Shown here: positions 1 through 6,838 of the stretch, piece after piece
How the letters are laid out: each line of letters starts with the position of its first letter
Position numbering within the stretch: position 1 is the first letter of the stretch
Source: a bacterium
Lineage (GTDB): Bacteria > JAGOBX01
DNA: 19,731 nt
NCBI GenBank assembly: GCA_029551925.1
Contig: JAKPEO010000128.1
Coordinates: 1-19,731 of the forward strand
Reading direction: 5' to 3'
Position numbers and translations under genes: made by a program
Notes under the pieces: model-generated
Seen by the model: only the letters and a program-made list of their open reading frames with translations
Databases searched by the model: none
What the model was told of the DNA's origin: nothing

Positions 1-456
1 CGGTTATGGCAGTTTGAAAAATATATTGAATTAATTAAATATCTAATTTCTAATAATTATTATATTTTTCTTACCGGTTCAAAAAATGAAAAAACAATCA
101 CTAACAAAATCTTAAAAATATTAAATAATCAGAGTATTATCAATATTAGCGGAATATTCAATTTACGGGAATTATTTGTATTCATAAACGAACTCGATTG
201 GTTCATTTCTGGCGATACGGGAATTGCGCATCTTGCTAATGCGACAAAAGTAAAACAAATATGTTTATGCGGCGCAACTAACGGCGCTGTGAGCGCGCCG
301 CCTGCACGCGAAAATTATTTTATATTACAAAAAAATCCTGATGATTGCCCGCCGTGCTACGGCATAGACGAAAATCGTAAAAAACACTGCGCTTTTAATC
401 GCTGTATGGCTAATATATCCGAACAAGATGTTATAGATATAATCAGAAAAAATTAA
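1..456 (+). CDS. Glycosyltransferase family 9 (heptosyltransferase-like), C-terminal part
   Basis: The frame is open from the first base to the TAA at 454-456, so the N-terminal half lies outside the window. About 151 residues are visible. The family signature is the segment SGDTGIAHLANAT near residue 74, which matches the conserved nucleotide-sugar binding loop of ADP-heptose:LPS heptosyltransferases (GT9: acidic-S/T-G-x2-H-x-A). It is followed by the usual Cys-rich tail (CPPC, then CAFNRCM) before a final helix. The family transfers heptose or related sugars to LPS core in the cytoplasm at the inner membrane. The exact acceptor and donor cannot be told from this part. Its last four bases overlap the stop of the convergent gene at 453-1121. 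Confidence 0.88.
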   Translation, partial: RLWQFEKYIELIKYLISNNYYIFLTGSKNEKTITNKILKILNNQSIINISGIFNLRELFVFINELDWFISGDTGIAHLANATKVKQICLCGATNGAVSAPPARENYFILQKNPDDCPPCYGIDENRKKHCAFNRCMANISEQDVIDIIRKN

Positions 457-1121
457 ATGAATAATAATGCCAGCGCAACAAGCGAAGCGCCTAATATTCT
501 ATAATATTTCAAATTTTTCTTTTTTTTGTATTGTTCGTATTCTCTATTTTTTTTTAAAATATCATCTGCTGACAAATAATGATAATTAAAATTTTTTAAG
601 TCATCTTTTTTTTTTATTGCTAATTCTTTGGTTTCTTCGTTTTTTTGTAATGCTTTAATATCTTCAAATTCTATAATCTCATCAGTATCATCTATATCTT
701 CTGTATTTGCTGCTTTTTCTTCTGATATTAAACGTTCATTTTTCAAAATATTTGTGTCAGCGCTAATATCAACAGCTTTTAAAATGCTATCCGAATCGTT
801 ATTTATTTTAATATTTTCTGATGATTTATTCGCCATATTAGTATCTGCGGCTATTAATGCCTCTGTTTTTTTTACAATATTTGCAGTATCGGCAATTGTC
901 GGTTTTAAAATATCAGGCGTAATAATAAAAAAATTCTGCTGCTCGATATTTTCAGTTTTTTGTTCTGTTTCCATTTTTTTTTTTTTTAACCAATCGTCAT
1001 ATGTCAAATTTTCAGCGGAATTCTCAATAAATTTCAAATATTCAACCCATAATTTATTATCTAATCCTAAAAGAATATTCGTTTGCAGCAAAACAAAAAA
1101 AATAAAAATAAAATATTTCAT
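453..1121 (-). CDS. Hypothetical protein with N-terminal signal or anchor and C-terminal membrane helix
   Basis: Family not recognised; 222 residues. Residues 4-19 form a hydrophobic signal peptide or anchor. Residues 20-206 are charged and rich in Lys, Glu, Asp and Asn, with a recurring ADTN-type motif (ADTAN at 78, ADTNM at 92, ADTNI at 121). Residues 207-222 form a hydrophobic helix that ends the protein, preceded by a basic cluster KKKK at 199-202. The ATG at 1121 is well supported by AAAGGA seven bases upstream and a near-consensus promoter further up. The coding strand carries several A-tracts of 8 to 14 bases. The opposite strand also has a long open frame (628-1161), but its Ser/Phe/Ile-rich product looks like an antisense shadow. 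The gene is divergent from the DUF2851-rarA-lpxB unit and convergent with the GT9 gene. Function unknown; likely envelope-associated. Confidence 0.75.
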   Translation of the reverse strand: MKYFIFIFFVLLQTNILLGLDNKLWVEYLKFIENSAENLTYDDWLKKKKMETEQKTENIEQQNFFIITPDILKPTIADTANIVKKTEALIAADTNMANKSSENIKINNDSDSILKAVDISADTNILKNERLISEEKAANTEDIDDTDEIIEFEDIKALQKNEETKELAIKKKDDLKNFNYHYLSADDILKKNREYEQYKKKKNLKYYRILGASLVALALLFI

Positions 1122-1149
1122 ACTAAAATCCTTTGAAATTTTGTTTTTT

Positions 1150-1179
1150 ATTATAAAATAGTTTATGAATTATTGTCAA
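1150..1179 (-). promoter_or_regulatory. Near-perfect sigma-70 promoter for the 222-residue protein
   Basis: On the minus strand, TTGACA (1174-1179) and TATAAT (1150-1155) are both exact consensus hexamers, separated by 18 bases. Transcription would begin near 1143, leaving a leader of about 20 bases that contains the ribosome binding site AAAGGA (1129-1134). AT-rich DNA yields many chance -10 boxes, but a full TTGACA at the right distance is unlikely by chance. Confidence 0.75.
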
Positions 1180-1199
1180 CAAATGATTTTTATTAATTT

Positions 1200-2399
1200 A
1201 TGAAACTAACAGAAAAATTTTTAGATTATGTTTTTCAAAATAAACTGTTTATAAATCCGTTAATTTCCGACAGCGGTGAAATAATAAATATTCTTAAACT
1301 TGGCAGAAAAAACGAATTAGAAGGACCTGACTATCTAAACGCCAAAATCGAAATTAACGGAACAAAATTAAAAACAGACATTGAATTAGAATTAAATAAA
1401 AACGACTGGCTGCGCCATAATCATCATAAAAATAATTTATATAATCAAGTAAAAATTCAAATGTATTTTTATGACTATGACAAAAATACAAACTTCAAAA
1501 ATCAAATGATAAAACCGAATTATCATATTAATTTATCAAATCAATTGATTTATCCGTTTTCTGAAATATTTGAAAACTGGCAAAAATCAAATACTAAAAA
1601 AAATATTTATCCTTGCAATATTTCAAAACTCAAAAATTCCCAAAATATCCACAAATTAATTTTTTGTTACGGCAAAAAAAATCTAAATCTAAAATTTTTA
1701 AAAATTGAAAAATATATAAATAAATACGGGTATTTAAAAACTCTTGTCATATTAATAAGCCGTGGACTGGGCTACGGCGCAAATAAAAATATATTCACCA
1801 AAATAGCGCTGAATATTGATTTTGAAAAATTAAAAAAAATATGCTCCGACTGCCGTCGTTCAAAAGTTCAAGAAATAATAATGCAAGAACTAATAAAAAT
1901 TTCAAATTACATTTTAGAAAAAAATAAAATAACTCGAAACTGGCATTCATTAAAAACCAGACCAAAAAATAATTATATTATTAGATTGAATAATCTAAAA
2001 AATCTAATCTCTAATATTTTATTTTTCGATGAAAATGATTTTCTAAATTATTTAAACACACATTGTTCAAATACAAAATCATTTATTGCTTTTTTTGAAT
2101 CATTATTGTCTGACAGACTTTACAAACTCGGCGATGCACATACAAAATTAATTTTTGCAAATGCAATATTGCCGTTTTTATATGTTTATAGTAAAATATC
2201 ATCTGATAATTTTTATAAAAAAAGATATTGGAATATGCTGTATAAATTATCGGGTTGTTTGATAAACTATAAATTAATCAATATCTGCGAAATAATGGGA
2301 ATATATCAAAAAACGCAGAAAAAATCATTTATCTATCAATTAGGATTATTATATATTCACGATAATTTTTGCAAAAGAAAAATTTATGAAAACAACTAA
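1200..2399 (+). CDS. DUF2851 family protein
   Basis: This 399-residue protein matches the DUF2851 family, whose function is not established. Recalled family hallmarks seen here are the N-terminal G-x2-N-x3-GPD-x2-NA-x-I block (residues 35-50), the acidic strand DIELEL (60-65) followed by NDWLRHNHH (68-76), a central R-P-x-N segment near residues 254-258, and a C-terminal helix ending QLGLLYIHDNFCKR. In relatives I recall, the strand reads VEIH; here the His position is Glu64. Relatives also tend to end in a Cys-x2-Cys-like tail, which is missing here: the protein stops after KIYENN. The GPD then ExE layout is reminiscent of PD-(D/E)XK nucleases, but this is speculation. The start ATG has no obvious Shine-Dalgarno. 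The 3' end overlaps rarA by 14 bases, implying translational coupling. Confidence 0.85.
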   Translation: MKLTEKFLDYVFQNKLFINPLISDSGEIINILKLGRKNELEGPDYLNAKIEINGTKLKTDIELELNKNDWLRHNHHKNNLYNQVKIQMYFYDYDKNTNFKNQMIKPNYHINLSNQLIYPFSEIFENWQKSNTKKNIYPCNISKLKNSQNIHKLIFCYGKKNLNLKFLKIEKYINKYGYLKTLVILISRGLGYGANKNIFTKIALNIDFEKLKKICSDCRRSKVQEIIMQELIKISNYILEKNKITRNWHSLKTRPKNNYIIRLNNLKNLISNILFFDENDFLNYLNTHCSNTKSFIAFFESLLSDRLYKLGDAHTKLIFANAILPFLYVYSKISSDNFYKKRYWNMLYKLSGCLINYKLINICEIMGIYQKTQKKSFIYQLGLLYIHDNFCKRKIYENN

Positions 2400-3699
2400 C
2401 GAGCCATTAGCGCAATTTTTAAGACCAAAAACATTAGATGAATTTATTGGTCAGCGTCATTTAACAGCGCCAAATAAAATTTTATATAATGCGCTAAAAT
2501 CAAATAAAATTCAGTCGTATTTATTTTGGGGACCGCCCGGCACTGGCAAAACTACATTAGCGAATATAATAGCAAATACAACAAATTCAAAAATTATAAT
2601 GTTGAACAGCATCGCGGCAAACACGAAAATTTTAAAAGAAATATTTGAAACCGCAGAAAACGATTTAAAAAATAATAATATAAAAACAATATTATTTATA
2701 GATGAAATTCATAGATTTAACAAAACGCAGCAGGACTTATTTTTACCTTATATAGAACACGGCATAATATATCTTATCAGCGCGACAACGGAAAATCCGT
2801 CATTTGAGATAAATTCGCAGTTATTATCGAGAATGAAGGTTTTACGATTGTATCCATTAACAATTAACGATTTAAAACAAATAATAAAAAACGCATTGAC
2901 TCGCTGCTCTGAATGGAACTGTAAATTAACGCAAGTCAAATATACTGATGAAATAATCGATATAATTGCAAGTATAGTCAACGGCGATGCGAGACAAGCA
3001 TTGAACATTCTTGAAACTACATTTATAAATATGCTCGCGCAAAATAATTTTGAACTAACAAAAGAAATAGTGAAAGAATCAGCGCAAACTGTATTTATGA
3101 ATTACGATAAAACAGGCGAAGAGCATTATAATATAATTTCAGCTCTTCATAAATCAATGCGCGGCTCTGATATAAACGCAGCAATTTACTGGTGCGCAAG
3201 AATGCTCGAAGGCGGCGAAGACCCGCTGTACATCTGCCGCAGATTGATTCGCATGGCGACAGAAGATATTGGCGTTGCTGATACTAATGCCTTGACAGTA
3301 GCATTAAACGCTTATCAAACTTATACAATACTCGGTTCGCCAGAAGGCGAATTAGCAATATTAGAAGCCGTGATATATCTAACAGCTGCGCCAAAAAGCA
3401 ACTCTGTTTATACCGCTTATAATTCTGTAAAAGAATTTATCGCCAAAGACGGATATAGACCTGTTCCGCTGCATATTTGTAATGCTCCGACAAAATTAAT
3501 GAAAGACTTGGGCTATTCAAAAAATTATAAATATCCATTTAATTACAAATACAACTATGTTGGGGAAAAATATTTTCCTGATGAAATATCAGAACAGGAA
3601 TTTTATAAACCCTCTAATTTCGGCTTTGAAAAAGAAATCAAAAAGAGAATAGAATTTTGGCAAAATTTGAAAACTAATAATTCAGACCAAAAACAATGA
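2386..3699 (+). CDS. rarA: Replication-associated recombination protein A (RarA/MgsA), AAA+ ATPase
   Basis: RarA is a clamp-loader-like AAA+ ATPase that acts at stalled replication forks together with SSB. The 437-residue length is normal. Visible elements in order: family N-terminus PLAQFLRPKTLDEFIGQ (7-22), Walker A GPPGTGKTT (49-57), Walker B ILFIDEIHRF (102-111), sensor 1 region ATTENPSF (133-140), arginine finger in LLSRM (R149), sensor 2 GDARQALN (200-207), and the tetramerisation domain with ARMLEGGEDPLYICRRLIR (271-289). All catalytic residues are present. It starts inside the DUF2851 gene and its TGA overlaps the lpxB start as ATGA, so the three genes appear translationally linked. 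Its pairing with lipid A synthesis is probably mere operon packing. Confidence 0.97.
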   Translation: MKTTNEPLAQFLRPKTLDEFIGQRHLTAPNKILYNALKSNKIQSYLFWGPPGTGKTTLANIIANTTNSKIIMLNSIAANTKILKEIFETAENDLKNNNIKTILFIDEIHRFNKTQQDLFLPYIEHGIIYLISATTENPSFEINSQLLSRMKVLRLYPLTINDLKQIIKNALTRCSEWNCKLTQVKYTDEIIDIIASIVNGDARQALNILETTFINMLAQNNFELTKEIVKESAQTVFMNYDKTGEEHYNIISALHKSMRGSDINAAIYWCARMLEGGEDPLYICRRLIRMATEDIGVADTNALTVALNAYQTYTILGSPEGELAILEAVIYLTAAPKSNSVYTAYNSVKEFIAKDGYRPVPLHICNAPTKLMKDLGYSKNYKYPFNYKYNYVGEKYFPDEISEQEFYKPSNFGFEKEIKKRIEFWQNLKTNNSDQKQ

Positions 3700-4841
3700 A
3701 AAAAATATTTATTATAACAGGCGAACAATCCGGAGATATGCACGCTTCGGCATTAATTCAAGATTTATTAAAATACAATGAAAAACTACAAATTTCAGCA
3801 ATAGGCGGAAATTACATAAAAAGATTTCCTGTAAAAATATTCAAATCAATAGACGAGATGGCTGTTATCGGATTGATTGAAGCGCTCAAAAAAATCCGAT
3901 TTTTTAAAAAATTATTGGTTGAAACATTAGAATATATCAAATCAGAAAAATTCGATATTATTATTTTTGTCGATTATCCCGGCTTTAATTTGACGCTCGC
4001 TGAACGAATAAAAAAAAATAATATACAGGCAAAATTAGTTTACTACATCTCCCCGCAAATCTGGGCTTGGCATACTTCGCGCATTTATAAAATTGATAAA
4101 TTATTCGATAAAATATTAGTGATTTTCGATTTTGAAAAAAAATTCTATGACAAATATTTGCAAGATAAAAACAAAACGCAATTTGTCGGGCATCCGCTAA
4201 TGAAACGGATATCCTCTGAATATTATTATGAAAATCTTAAAAATCGTAAAAATTATATTTTATTTCTGCCGGGCAGCAGAGAAAACGAAATAAAAAAATT
4301 ATTGCCTGAACTGATAAATACCGCTATTCTAATAAATCAAAAATATCCGAATTATAAAATAATTATTTCAGCGGCAGATATAAAAAAAATAAATCTAATA
4401 AAATCCTATATCCCTCAAAATTTGAAAAATTATTATATTATTGCCGGTGCGGTATATTCGCTAATTCAAAACGCTAAAATTGTAATAGTCGCGTCAGGCA
4501 CCGCTACTCTTGAAACAGGCATTATCGCTGCTCCGATGATTGTTATTTATAAAGTTAATTTTATTACTGGATTGTTAGCTCAGCTGCTTATAAAAATAAA
4601 ATATATTTCGCTAATAAATATAGTATTGGAACAAAACGCAGTTAAAGAATTTATTCAAAATCAAATGACCGCTCAAAATATTTTTTCTGAAATCGTCAAT
4701 ATTTTAGAAGACGAAAATTACGCGGCGGCTCTGCATAAAGAAATAAAAAATTGCAGAAAATTATTGAATGCAAACGCTGATACTACCGCAGCAGCGGAAA
4801 TAATAAAATTACTTAATCGCATAAATTCCAATAACAATTAA
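3696..4841 (+). CDS. lpxB: Lipid-A-disaccharide synthase
   Basis: LpxB (GT19) joins UDP-2,3-diacylglucosamine and lipid X into the lipid A disaccharide at the inner face of the cytoplasmic membrane. The 381-residue length matches the family. Motifs seen: GEQSGDMHAS (9-18), VDYPGFNL with the conserved Asp93 (92-99), YYISPQIWAWH (116-126), FVGHPL (163-168), LPGSRENEI with the conserved Arg195 (191-199) and SGTATLETG (267-275). The C-terminal segment usually reading SLPN...VPE..Q is here SLIN...VKEFIQ, so two prolines are replaced while the Glu is kept. The gene opens on the ATGA overlap with rarA. Its last 33 bases overlap the tail of the convergent EamA gene. No other lpx gene is in the window. 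Confidence 0.97.
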   Translation: MKKIFIITGEQSGDMHASALIQDLLKYNEKLQISAIGGNYIKRFPVKIFKSIDEMAVIGLIEALKKIRFFKKLLVETLEYIKSEKFDIIIFVDYPGFNLTLAERIKKNNIQAKLVYYISPQIWAWHTSRIYKIDKLFDKILVIFDFEKKFYDKYLQDKNKTQFVGHPLMKRISSEYYYENLKNRKNYILFLPGSRENEIKKLLPELINTAILINQKYPNYKIIISAADIKKINLIKSYIPQNLKNYYIIAGAVYSLIQNAKIVIVASGTATLETGIIAAPMIVIYKVNFITGLLAQLLIKIKYISLINIVLEQNAVKEFIQNQMTAQNIFSEIVNILEDENYAAALHKEIKNCRKLLNANADTTAAAEIIKLLNRINSNNN

Positions 4842-5243
4842 TAATGCTCCGACGATTTTTTTGAAAGTCAGCGGCTCTTTTAATATCAATATCGCTAATA
4901 CCATAGCTAATAACGGAAATGCGGATACTACTAACACTGTCTTAGATGTCTCCCAATATTTTTGAGCATGATAATATGTCAACTGCCCTAAAAACGCTCC
5001 GCAAAAACCTTCGATAAATAAAAATAAAGTATATTTCCAATTTGATACAAGCATCGTCGGAATATTGATTATTTGTCTGGTCGCTAAAATAAAAATAAAA
5101 AAGAAAAAAAATACGCCTACGCTGCGAATAATAAATCCGTGCGTTGCCGGAATGTTTCGCACGCCTAATTTCGCAAATACAGGTCCTATCCCCCACAAAA
5201 CCATAGTTAAAAGCGCATAATAAAAACCTCTGCTAATAGTCAT
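4809..5243 (-). CDS. Half-size EamA/DMT-family transporter
   Basis: At 144 residues this is a single EamA domain, half the usual two-domain drug/metabolite transporter. Four to five hydrophobic helices are visible, with the family features LWGIGPVFAKLG (16-27) at the first helix and LKEPLTFKKIVGALLIVIGIY (121-141) at the last. Proteins of this size work as homo- or heterodimers; EmrE-like pumps and ArnE/ArnF lipid flippase subunits are related in layout. The substrate cannot be read from sequence. AGGAG lies about ten bases before the ATG. An earlier ATG between them would give only a five-codon peptide in another frame. It is the last gene of a six-gene minus-strand unit, 26 bases after the deacetylase, and overlaps the lpxB end by 33 bases. 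Confidence 0.85.
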   Translation of the reverse strand: MTISRGFYYALLTMVLWGIGPVFAKLGVRNIPATHGFIIRSVGVFFFFFIFILATRQIINIPTMLVSNWKYTLFLFIEGFCGAFLGQLTYYHAQKYWETSKTVLVVSAFPLLAMVLAILILKEPLTFKKIVGALLIVIGIYAIK

Positions 5244-5269
5244 TACTCATCTACTCCTAAAAAATATAA

Positions 5270-6064
5270 TTAAAATAATTTCGTTTTACCTTTCTGAATT
5301 TTTATTTTAAATTCAAAAAAACTATCCGTTCCTTTTATATTTAATCGTGTTAATTTATAATTATCTTCAAATGGAATTTTATTGATTTTTGATTTTATTT
5401 TCAAGCCGAATAATATCCCGTATTTTTCTAATATTTTTTTAAATTCATTTTTTAAGTTCGCATTTTGCGGCAGCGCACCATAGGGATATGCTATAACATT
5501 AGAAAATTCAAGAGCATTTTTCTTGAAAATATTTATAGTTTCAGATATATCATTTTCAAATTCTGCGCTTGTCATATCTTTAAAATTTCTATGCGTCAAA
5601 CTATGCAGTCCGATCTTTCCATTTTTTGACAATATAATTTTTAATTCATCAAAGTTCATTAAAGGTTCAACGCCTTCGTCCCAATAATTAAACTTGCCTA
5701 TATATTCAGCCACTACAAAAATAGTATATTTAAAACCGTATTTCTCTAATATCTGCACAGCATACTCTAAATTATTTTTATAGCCATCATCAAATGTAAT
5801 AATCAACGGGTTCGGTGGCATTTGCTTTTTGTTTGTCAATATATCCTGTAAATCATCAAAATCAATTATATTATACCCGCTTTTTTTGATATAACTCATC
5901 TGCTTGTCAAATAATTTTTGCGAGACAGTTAATTTATCGTTTTTATCTTTTGAAATTTTATGATACATCAATATGCGCAAGCCGGATTGAGTTTTGCCGA
6001 AAATATTAAATCGCAAATGCGCTAATATTAAAATAAAAATTATTGCGATAACTAAAAAATACAT
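5270..6064 (-). CDS. Membrane-anchored polysaccharide deacetylase (CE4/NodB family)
   Basis: CE4 enzymes remove N- or O-acetyl groups from polysaccharides using a divalent metal. In this 264-residue protein residues 1-18 form an N-terminal hydrophobic anchor, so the domain probably sits in the periplasm. The domain begins at LRILMYHKIS (29-38). Motif 1 is TFDDGY (90-95, base and metal Asp), motif 2 is HSLTH (154-158, both metal His present), and YPYG (193-196) is motif 3. All metal ligands are intact, so it should be active. The substrate is unknown: peptidoglycan, LPS or a lipid-linked sugar are all possible. It begins three bases after the GT2 stop, with no ribosome binding site of its own, suggesting translational coupling. 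Confidence 0.92.
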   Translation of the reverse strand: MYFLVIAIIFILILAHLRFNIFGKTQSGLRILMYHKISKDKNDKLTVSQKLFDKQMSYIKKSGYNIIDFDDLQDILTNKKQMPPNPLIITFDDGYKNNLEYAVQILEKYGFKYTIFVVAEYIGKFNYWDEGVEPLMNFDELKIILSKNGKIGLHSLTHRNFKDMTSAEFENDISETINIFKKNALEFSNVIAYPYGALPQNANLKNEFKKILEKYGILFGLKIKSKINKIPFEDNYKLTRLNIKGTDSFFEFKIKIQKGKTKLF

Positions 6065-6067
6065 TTT

Positions 6068-6838
6068 TTATTTTTTAATAATTTTCAATTCGTATAATTT
6101 CAAATATTTTACTACTGGATAAAACGCGCAAAATAAACACCAGACCAAACCAGCGCGTCCATCTAATATTCCTAACTGCAAAATATAGCGCCTCAAAAAT
6201 TCTAATGGAAATCTAATAACAATTCCACAAAAATTTTTAAATTTATTTTTTTTTAATAATTCCTCTGCGGCAATGTCTGTATATGAATTAAATTTAACAA
6301 AATAATCACTTGTTGAAGCATAACTATAATGCAAAATTTTATTGGTCAATTGTCCGATTTTGTCAGATGATAATTCAACTGATTCATGAACTTTGTTTAA
6401 ATTAAAATTTCCGTATTTCTTATTAAATAATCGCAATTTTCTTTTTATTTTCGAACCACCAAAATTTAATAATTTTCCAAAAAAAAATAAATTTCTTGGA
6501 ATATAATAACCAGCATATTTTTCTGCATCATTAGCCAATCTAAATTTTATTTCTTCACGCAATTCATTAGTGATAATTTCATCAGCATCTATTGATAATA
6601 TCCAATCATTAGACGCTTTATTAACTGCAAAATTCTTTTGTTCGCCAAAACCGTTAAATTCTTTATAAAAAATTTTGCAGTTGTATTTTTTACATATTTC
6701 AAGAGTATTATCAGAACTGCCGGAATCTACAATAACAATCTCATCGCACCATTGAATTGATTTTAAAACATCTGCTATTAATCTCTCGGAATTCTTTGTT
6801 ATAATAACTGCGCTGATTTTTTTAGCATTTTTATTCAT
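6068..6838 (-). CDS. Glycosyltransferase family 2, WaaE/KdtX-like
   Basis: 256 residues with a GT2 GT-A fold: AVIITKNS (10-17), DEIVIVDSGSSDNT (32-45) and the metal-binding DADE (64-67, after LSI). The second half, with NFGGSKIKRKLRLF (118-131), KVHESV (139-144), the HYSYASTSDYFVKFNSYT stretch (165-182) and the hydrophobic FPLEFLRRYILQLGILDG region near residues 211-228, is the pattern of WaaE/KdtX LPS-core glucosyltransferases and their many relatives. The likely role is adding a hexose to LPS core or another envelope glycan in the cytoplasm. The start codon lies inside the last codons of the histidine kinase gene (8-base overlap). Acceptor specificity is inferred only from family resemblance. 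Confidence 0.9.
   Translation of the reverse strand: MNKNAKKISAVIITKNSERLIADVLKSIQWCDEIVIVDSGSSDNTLEICKKYNCKIFYKEFNGFGEQKNFAVNKASNDWILSIDADEIITNELREEIKFRLANDAEKYAGYYIPRNLFFFGKLLNFGGSKIKRKLRLFNKKYGNFNLNKVHESVELSSDKIGQLTNKILHYSYASTSDYFVKFNSYTDIAAEELLKKNKFKNFCGIVIRFPLEFLRRYILQLGILDGRAGLVWCLFCAFYPVVKYLKLYELKIIKK

Noticed and set aside
628-1161. 177-codon plus-strand ORF opposite the 222-residue gene
   Set aside because: The product is dominated by Ser, Phe and Ile, as expected when reading the complement of a Lys/Asp/Asn-rich gene. It has no ribosome binding site and no recognisable family. The minus-strand gene has a promoter and a Shine-Dalgarno.
5226-5243. Five-codon mini-ORF (ATG to TAG) overlapping the EamA start, close behind AGGAG
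   Set aside because: Too short to be judged a leader peptide from sequence alone. The EamA ATG itself is at an acceptable distance from the same site.
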